Assembly (NCBI GenBank): GCA_027339635.1
Contig: DAHWNZ010000015.1
Span: 1 to 40,942 of the forward strand
Direction: 5' to 3'
DNA length: 40,942 nucleotides
DNA from: AG-12 sp027339635
GTDB lineage: Bacteria; Chloroflexota; Dormibacteria; Aeolococcales; Bog-877
Positions 39,927 to 40,942 of this stretch are shown here, piece after piece. Made by a program: the position numbers and the translations under genes. The stretch's first letter is position 1; each line of letters opens with the position of its first letter. The notes under the pieces were generated by a model that was not told where the DNA came from, made no database searches, and was given only the letters and a program-made list of their open reading frames with translations.

Positions 39927-40086
39927 CCGCGGGGAGATGGTGGCGCCGTCAGGTTGGCGATGGAGCCCGGTCGACGTGGGCGGCGAGGAGCGGGCCTAGG
40001 CACCCTCTCCTGGCCGGCGCGATGACGGGACGATGCCCGATACTGGACCGGCGTCGTAGGCCCCCGTTGAACTCCTGAACAGAGCA

Positions 40087-40942
40087 ATGCCCGCAGTCCA
40101 ATTCGCCCATCTGCACACCCACTCCGAGTACTCCCTCCTGGACGGCGCCGCGCGCCTGCGCAACCTGGTCGCGCGGGCCAAGGAACTGGGCCAGACCTCG
40201 ATCGCCGTGACCGACCACGGAGTGCTGGCGGGAGCGATCGAGTTCTACGAGGCCGCCACTGAGGCTGGCATCAATCCCATCATCGGTTGCGAGGTTTACA
40301 TGGCGGCGAGGGGACGCCTGCAGCGGGAGGGCCGGGTCGACCGAGATCCGTCCCACCTCATTCTGCTGGCGAGAGATGGCCAGGGATACCAGAATCTGAT
40401 GAAGCTCGTGAGCCTGGCGCATCTCGAGGGTTTCTACTACAAACCGCGCATCGACAGGGAGCTGTTGGCCGAGCACTCCAACGGGCTCATTGCGCTCTCC
40501 GGATGCATCGGTGGCGACGTGCCGCAGCTGGTGCTGGCGGGGGACCTGGCCGGCGCCCGCCGACTGGCCGAGCAGTACGGGGAGATCATGGGCCGGGACT
40601 CCTACTTCCTGGAGATTCAGGACCACGGGATGGAGGAGGAGGAGCGGGTCAGGGAGGGGCTCTTGCAGATTTCCCGGGACACCGGGATCCCCCTGGTAGC
40701 CACCAACGACTGCCACTACGTCGACAAGGACGACGCGGAGGCGCACGATGTGCTGCTGTGCATCCAGACGGGCTCCCGGGTTGAGGATGAGAAGCGGATG
40801 AGGTTCGCCGGGCCGCACTTCTATGTCAGCTCGGCGGAGGAGATGGCTGCCCGGTTCTCCTACTGTCTGGAGGCGGTCAGCAACAGTCAGGCGATCGCCA
40901 GCCGGTGTCACTTCGAGCCTCAGCTGGGCCAGCACCTGCTGC
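40087..40942 (+). CDS. dnaE: DNA polymerase III subunit alpha, N-terminal part
   Basis: Replicative polymerase subunit; only the first ~285 codons are present and the frame is open at the window end. The visible part is the PHP domain: HLHTHSEYSLLDGA with H10 and H12, AVTDHGVLAGAIEFY, GCEVYMA, a GLIALSGCIGGDVP segment and ATNDCHYV. The metal-binding residues look intact, unlike in E. coli, so the PHP domain may have proofreading exonuclease activity as shown for Thermus and Mycobacterium DnaE. The ATG has no clear ribosome binding site. The 160-base gap before it shows no confident promoter. Confidence 0.96.
   Translation, partial: MPAVQFAHLHTHSEYSLLDGAARLRNLVARAKELGQTSIAVTDHGVLAGAIEFYEAATEAGINPIIGCEVYMAARGRLQREGRVDRDPSHLILLARDGQGYQNLMKLVSLAHLEGFYYKPRIDRELLAEHSNGLIALSGCIGGDVPQLVLAGDLAGARRLAEQYGEIMGRDSYFLEIQDHGMEEEERVREGLLQISRDTGIPLVATNDCHYVDKDDAEAHDVLLCIQTGSRVEDEKRMRFAGPHFYVSSAEEMAARFSYCLEAVSNSQAIASRCHFEPQLGQHLL

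Noticed and set aside
39949..40935. Minus-strand open frame (328 codons) at the window end
   Set aside because: It lies opposite dnaE, whose PHP-domain motifs are unmistakable on the + strand.

Overview
This is a gene-dense stretch of a high-G+C bacterial chromosome (about two thirds G+C by eye). It carries core genes almost entirely on the + strand. Genes commonly overlap by a few bases (GTGA, TTGA and TGATG junctions) and many start with GTG or TTG. I see no phage, insertion sequence, CRISPR array, tRNA or rRNA. The gene order resembles Actinobacteria in one part (rplM-rpsI, then glmS-acpS-nnrD-alr-tsaE-tsaB-rimI-tsaD-groES-groEL). The cdaA-cdaR pair is more typical of Firmicutes and Chloroflexota. 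A CIRCE element, zinc-type ribosomal proteins S4 and L36, GatCAB and a PHP-active DnaE fit a monoderm Terrabacteria lineage such as Chloroflexota, Dormibacterota or deep Actinobacteria. I cannot name the organism from this sequence alone.

Layout: (1) 1-9825 is the distal spc/alpha ribosomal superoperon: rplF, rplR, rpsE, rpmD, rplO, secY, adk, map, infA, rpmJ, rpsM, rpsK, rpsD, rpoA, rplQ, truA, rplM, rpsI. (2) 9902-14673 holds argF, the c-di-AMP cyclase cdaA with its regulator cdaR (ybbR), and glmS; the usual glmM is missing from this slot. (3) 14699-19384 has three consecutive fused genes: AcpS-NnrD, a degenerate MurF joined to alanine racemase, and ThiE-ThiS. (4) 19374-23835 holds thiG, thiL and the t6A/protein acetylation block tsaE-tsaB-rimI-tsaD. 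(5) 23963-27275 has a medium-chain-type acyl-CoA synthetase and a phosphate-symporter-like MFS protein, each with its own upstream region. (6) 27526-29691 is the groESL operon under a perfect CIRCE operator. (7) 29718-34958 holds a nitrilase-family amidase, a PcrA/UvrD helicase and the NAD+ DNA ligase. (8) The only minus-strand gene, an unrecognised 155-residue protein, sits at 34927-35394. It faces away from gatC across a shared symmetric -10 element. (9) 35419-40942 holds gatC-gatA-gatB, an RlmD/RumA-type RNA methyltransferase, and the 5' part of dnaE, which runs off the end.

Together the genes cover translation (ribosome, initiation factor, tRNA modification, Glu-tRNA amidation), envelope precursors (glmS, alr, degenerate murF), c-di-AMP signalling, thiamine synthesis, protein folding and DNA replication/repair. 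No complete new system is evident. The observations most worth checking are the ThiE-ThiS fusion whose ThiS Gly-Gly is not C-terminal, the AcpS-NnrD fusion, the MurF-like domain with altered catalytic motifs, a CdaA with a changed RHR motif, the long groES-groEL intercistronic hairpin, and the symmetric -10 that could drive two leaderless genes in opposite directions.
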